DNA of 32,225 nucleotides from Litchfieldia alkalitelluris (GTDB lineage: Bacteria > Bacillota > Bacilli > Bacillales > Salisediminibacteriaceae), in assembly GCF_002153425.1 (NCBI RefSeq), contig NZ_KZ119600.1, positions 4,780,100-4,812,324 of the forward strand. Reading direction: 5' to 3'. This document shows, piece by piece, positions 28,251 to 32,225 of this stretch (position 1 is its first letter; every line of letters starts with the position of its first letter). A program made the translations under genes and the position numbers. Below the pieces are notes generated by a model. It searched no databases and was not told the origin of the DNA. It saw only the letters and a list, made by a program, of their open reading frames with translations.

Positions 28251-28847
28251 ATGCAATACCCTTTACCAATTTCAAAGCTAATTGAAGGATTTATGCGGTT
28301 ACCAGGTATAGGACCTAAAACAGCTGCTAGGTTAGCTTTTTATGTTTTAGATATGAAGGAAGATGATGTATTAGACTTCGCTAAGGCGTTAGTTAATGCA
28401 AAAAGAGAATTAACATACTGCTCCATTTGTCACCATATTACTGATACAAATCCTTGCCGCATCTGTGAAGATACAACGCGGGATAAGTCAATAATATGTG
28501 TGGTTCAGGATACAAAAGATGTTATTGCTATGGAAAAAATGAAGGAATATATTGGCCTTTATCATGTTCTCCAAGGGGCAATTTCACCTGTAGATGGGAT
28601 AGGTCCAGAAGACATTAATATTCCTGACCTATTAAAAAGACTCCAAGATGAGACGATTCAAGAGGTAATCATCGCAACTAACCCAAACATTGAAGGGGAA
28701 GCAACTGCCATGTACATTTCTCGACTCATCAAGCCAACAGGGTTGAAAGTAACCAGAATCGCACATGGTTTACCTGTAGGGGGAGATTTAGAATATGCAG
28801 ATGAGGTTACACTATCTAAAGCAATTGAAGGTAGGAGAGAATTGTAG
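28251..28847 (+). CDS. recR: Recombination mediator protein RecR
   Basis: Works with RecO and RecF to load RecA on gapped DNA. The 198-aa protein is full length. The helix-hairpin-helix [14 protein letters not shown] lies at about 16-29. The zinc finger has Cys57, Cys60, Cys69 and Cys72, and the Toprim domain spans about 80-175 ([13 protein letters not shown], then [14 protein letters not shown]). The C-terminal Walker-like segment [16 protein letters not shown] is present. GGAAAGGA precedes ATG 28251. The yaaL start follows 11 nt after its stop. Confidence 0.97.
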   Translation: MQYPLPISKLIEGFMRLPGIGPKTAARLAFYVLDMKEDDVLDFAKALVNAKRELTYCSICHHITDTNPCRICEDTTRDKSIICVVQDTKDVIAMEKMKEYIGLYHVLQGAISPVDGIGPEDINIPDLLKRLQDETIQEVIIATNPNIEGEATAMYISRLIKPTGLKVTRIAHGLPVGGDLEYADEVTLSKAIEGRREL

Positions 28848-28858
28848 GAGGGACTTTG

Positions 28859-29080
28859 ATGATCTTTCGTAAAAAAAAGAAATTACGTAACAATGAAGAT
28901 AATGAACTTCTCTGGCATCTAGATGTTATGAAAAACAGAGTTAAGCAAAGAGAAGAGTTAATTGAAAGTAGTTTTGATCATCATGTTGATGTCGTATACC
29001 GCGCTAAACTCGAAAAGGCAAAGTATTTATTTTTACTGAAAGAAGCTCGTTTTCGTGGAACTGGTTTAAAAAAGAGATAA
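28859..29080 (+). CDS. yaaL: YaaL family small protein
   Basis: A 73-aa cytoplasmic protein of unknown function, recognised by position between recR and bofA as in B. subtilis. It has a basic N-terminus (FRKKKKLRNN), a helical middle with heptad-like charges and an AKYLFLLKEARFRG segment typical of the family. ATG 28859 is used because AGGAGGG lies 6 nt before it; a TTG three bases earlier is too close. It is co-transcribed with recR. Confidence 0.85.
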   Translation: MIFRKKKKLRNNEDNELLWHLDVMKNRVKQREELIESSFDHHVDVVYRAKLEKAKYLFLLKEARFRGTGLKKR

Positions 29081-29186
29081 TTAATAATAAGTTCTAATTC
29101 CGTTTGTATAACATACCCTTTAATAACAGCTTGTACTTTTCCTTTATTAGAGCTAAATTTTCTGTGTTAAGGGGGTTTGTTATAGG

Positions 29187-29450
29187 ATGGAGCCTGTAGT
29201 TATATTATCGTTATTAGGTGCACTTATATTTTTACTATTAATTCTGGGGGCACCTATGAAACCGTTAAGGTGGTTTGGACAAGGGGCTATCCGATTATTA
29301 ATTGGGGCATTGCTATTGTTCTTTTTAAATACATTTGGTATGTTGATCGATTACAGCTTACCGATCAATGTATTTACGGCAGCTGTGTCAGGATTTTTAG
29401 GTATTCCAGGGATAATCGCATTAATCTTCATTGATACACTTTTGATTTAA
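29187..29450 (+). CDS. bofA: Inhibitor of pro-sigma-K processing BofA
   Basis: A small membrane protein that, in the mother cell during sporulation, holds the SpoIVFB protease inactive so that pro-sigma-K is not cleaved too early. The 87 aa show an N-terminal hydrophobic segment (about 3-22), a second at 34-54 and a third at about 62-87 ending FIDTLLI. The PVRWFGQGAIRL-type motif reads here as PLRWFGQGAIRLLIG. AAGGGGG lies 12-18 nt before ATG 29187, with AGG also directly before. Its presence marks the host as an endospore former. It is the last gene before the rRNA operon, as in B. subtilis. Confidence 0.95.
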   Translation: MEPVVILSLLGALIFLLLILGAPMKPLRWFGQGAIRLLIGALLLFFLNTFGMLIDYSLPINVFTAAVSGFLGIPGIIALIFIDTLLI

Positions 29451-29471
29451 ATGTTAAAACATGATGTGAAG

Positions 29472-29510
29472 GTCAACGCTTTTTGTTATGAATTGTTAAA
29501 AAGTGTTGAC
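29472..29510 (+). terminator. Stem-loop after bofA overlapping the rrn P1 -35 box
   Basis: GTCAACGCTTTTT (29472-29484) and AAAAAGTGTTGAC (29498-29510) form a 13-bp stem with one G-U pair, extendable by about three pairs, with a 13-nt loop. Only a short T-run follows. The right arm contains the TTGAC of the rrn promoter, so the same bases serve, or could serve, both as terminator and as promoter. Confidence 0.6.
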
Positions 29511-29534
29511 TTTATATTGTTTGCGTAATATAAT
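29506..29534 (+). promoter_or_regulatory. rRNA operon promoter P1
   Basis: TTGACT (29506-29511), a 17-nt spacer and a perfect TATAAT (29529-29534). It is the upstream one of two tandem promoters, the usual arrangement for Bacillus rrn operons. Confidence 0.85.
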
Positions 29535-29612
29535 AATTTTTGTCGCTAAAAACGACTGTTCATTTGGAAATACAGTCAGTAAATGTTTTTCTAAAAAAAC
29601 TTTTGAAAGTTG

Positions 29613-29641
29613 TTGACAGTTGGATTTAATGGTGATATGAT
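29613..29641 (+). promoter_or_regulatory. rRNA operon promoter P2
   Basis: A perfect TTGACA (29613-29618), a 17-nt spacer and TATGAT (29636-29641), preceded by an A-rich stretch that could act as an UP element. It is 107 bp downstream of P1. Confidence 0.9.
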
Positions 29642-29680
29642 ATAAAAGTTGCTGTTAAAACAGTAACGAAATGATACTGA

Positions 29681-29712
29681 CCTTTGAAAACTAAACAAAA
29701 AGCCAAACGAAG
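29681..29712 (+). other. Upstream arm of the pre-16S processing stem
   Basis: This segment (starting CCTTTGAAAACTAAACAAAA) is complementary to 31408-31442 on the far side of 16S, with few mismatches, over about 30 bp. Such flanking stems are the RNase III substrate that releases pre-16S. The leader also includes the antitermination-like sequence found in Bacillus rrn leaders. Confidence 0.75.
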
Positions 29713-29814
29713 TGGGATAAGAAGTTATTTCATATTTTATGAAGTAATGAAGAATATCCCGTCAATGAATTACAAAATTAGCCAGATGAAAATCTGCAGC
29801 TAGACATCAAACAC

Positions 29815-31372
<1,558 letters not shown>

Positions 31373-31831
31373 TAAGGAGCTTAAAAGGCTCATACCTTTT
31401 TAAAAAACTTCGTTTTGGTACTTTTTGTTTAGTTTTGAGAGGTCATACTCTCAAGACGCTTTTTTCTTCTCATGAAGAAAAGGGATTGAAGGAACTTCGG
31501 TTAAAACCGTCACATCCTGTGACAACACCGAAGCTAGCACTTCCTGTGCGTCGTTGTCCTTTGAAAACTAGATAACACAAGATTGATAAGAAACACTGGT
31601 TAACTTATTTGAAAAGCCTATGCTTTTTGAAGAGTTCAACTAAGTGTCTTAGAGAAGGCTAATTAATAATGACGCCAAAAAGCTTATTAAAACTTTTTAT
31701 AAAGTTTTAAGCAAAGAGGATCGAGTTATTCGAGGAAGCAAGCCGTCAAGTGACTGAACGTATTCACATACGTGACATGAACGAGAGGGTGCAGCTGACG
31801 AAGAAGAACGAAGATCATCTGCAGCTTAAAT
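31373..31831 (+). other. 16S-23S spacer without tRNA genes
   Basis: A spacer of about 459 nt with the pre-16S (31408-31442) and pre-23S (31554-31576) processing arms. Its last third is a purine-rich structured element (31731-31826) related to 1066-1178. No tRNA-Ile or tRNA-Ala is present, so this is the short-type spacer; many Bacillus operons, including B. subtilis rrnA, do carry these two tRNAs. Confidence 0.85.
31731..31826 (+). repeat. Structured spacer element related to the one near the 5S fragment
   Basis: Purine-rich, with a small hairpin (CGTAT TCAC ATACG, 31759-31772), then GAACGAG (31779-31785) and TGCAGCTGACG (31790-31800). The order matches 1066-1178. It ends just before 23S and probably forms part of the pre-23S processing structure. 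Confidence 0.45.
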
Positions 31832-32225
31832 GGTTAAGCTAGAAAGGGCACACGGTGAATGCCTTGGCACTAGGAGCCGATGAAGGACGGGACGAACACC
31901 GAAATGCTTCGGGGAGCTGTAAGTAAGCTTTGATCCGGAGATATCCGAATGGGGGAACCCACCATCCGTAATGGGATGGTATCCATACCTGAATCCATAG
32001 GGTATGAGAAGGCAGACCTGGGGAACTGAAACATCTTAGTACCCAGAGGAAGAGAAAGAAAATTCGATTTCCTGAGTAGCGGCGAGCGAAACGGAAAGAG
32101 CCCAAACCAAGAGGCTTGCCTCTTGGGGTTGTAGGACACTCCATACGGAGTTACAAAGAAACGGCGTAGACGAAGCGATCTGGAAAGATCCGCGAGACAA
32201 GGTAACAGCCCTGTAGTCGAAATGT
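31832..32225 (+). rRNA. 23S rRNA gene, 5' part (truncated by window edge)
   Basis: Begins GGTTAAGCTAGAAAGGGCAC, close to the B. subtilis 23S start, and continues through the conserved GCCTTGGCACTAGGAGCCGA and the GAGTAGCGGCGAGCGAAACGG region near 32072-32094. It is cut by the window end. Confidence 0.97.

Noticed and set aside
31373-31831. tRNA genes in the 16S-23S spacer.
   Set aside because: No cloverleaf, GGTTCGAATCC-like T-arm or CCA end could be found by eye.

Overview
The window is a chromosomal segment of a low-GC, spore-forming Bacillaceae bacterium, probably a haloalkaliphilic one. The gene order rrn - yaaC - guaB - dacA - pdxS - pdxT - serS - ... - tadA - scRNA - dnaX - yaaK - recR - yaaL - bofA - rrn matches, from memory, the origin-proximal region of Bacillus subtilis between rrnO and rrnA. 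bofA indicates endospore formation. Very acidic linkers in the two exported binding proteins and an acidic DacA C-terminus suggest an alkaline or saline habitat (inference).

Layout. 1-1000: 3' end of a 23S rRNA gene, 5S rRNA and terminator. 1001-2200: a non-coding accessory stretch holding a structured element, a truncated second 5S copy with its own copy of the terminator, an unexplained GC-richer patch, and an array of eight ~51-bp hairpin units. 2253-3434: a methionine gamma-lyase gene absent from this place in B. subtilis. 3728-11365: the conserved block yaaC (minus strand), guaB, dacA, pdxS-pdxT and serS with a T-box leader. 11946-24399: two consecutive, same-order (D-F-A-B-C) oligopeptide ABC transporter operons of the App type, occupying the position where B. 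subtilis has its deoxynucleoside kinase and yaaH/yaaI genes. 24624-29450: tadA, a YycC-like small protein, SRP RNA, dnaX, ebfC/yaaK, recR, yaaL, bofA. 29506-32225: a second rRNA operon with two strong promoters, complete 16S, a spacer without tRNA genes, and the 5' start of 23S.

How parts work together. The housekeeping block covers GMP synthesis (guaB), cell-wall maturation (dacA), PLP synthesis (pdxST), tRNA charging and editing (serS, tadA), protein targeting (SRP RNA), replication and repair (dnaX, recR) and rRNA synthesis. Both transporter operons carry close matches to the CodY box (consensus AATTTTCWGAAAATT) upstream, and operon 1 has a further match before its binding-protein gene. 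This suggests peptide uptake repressed when branched-chain amino acids and GTP are plentiful.

I see no phage, insertion sequence, CRISPR array, toxin-antitoxin or defence system. The least explained parts are the 51-bp hairpin array and the rRNA-derived debris next to it. All boundaries of RNA genes are estimates by eye.
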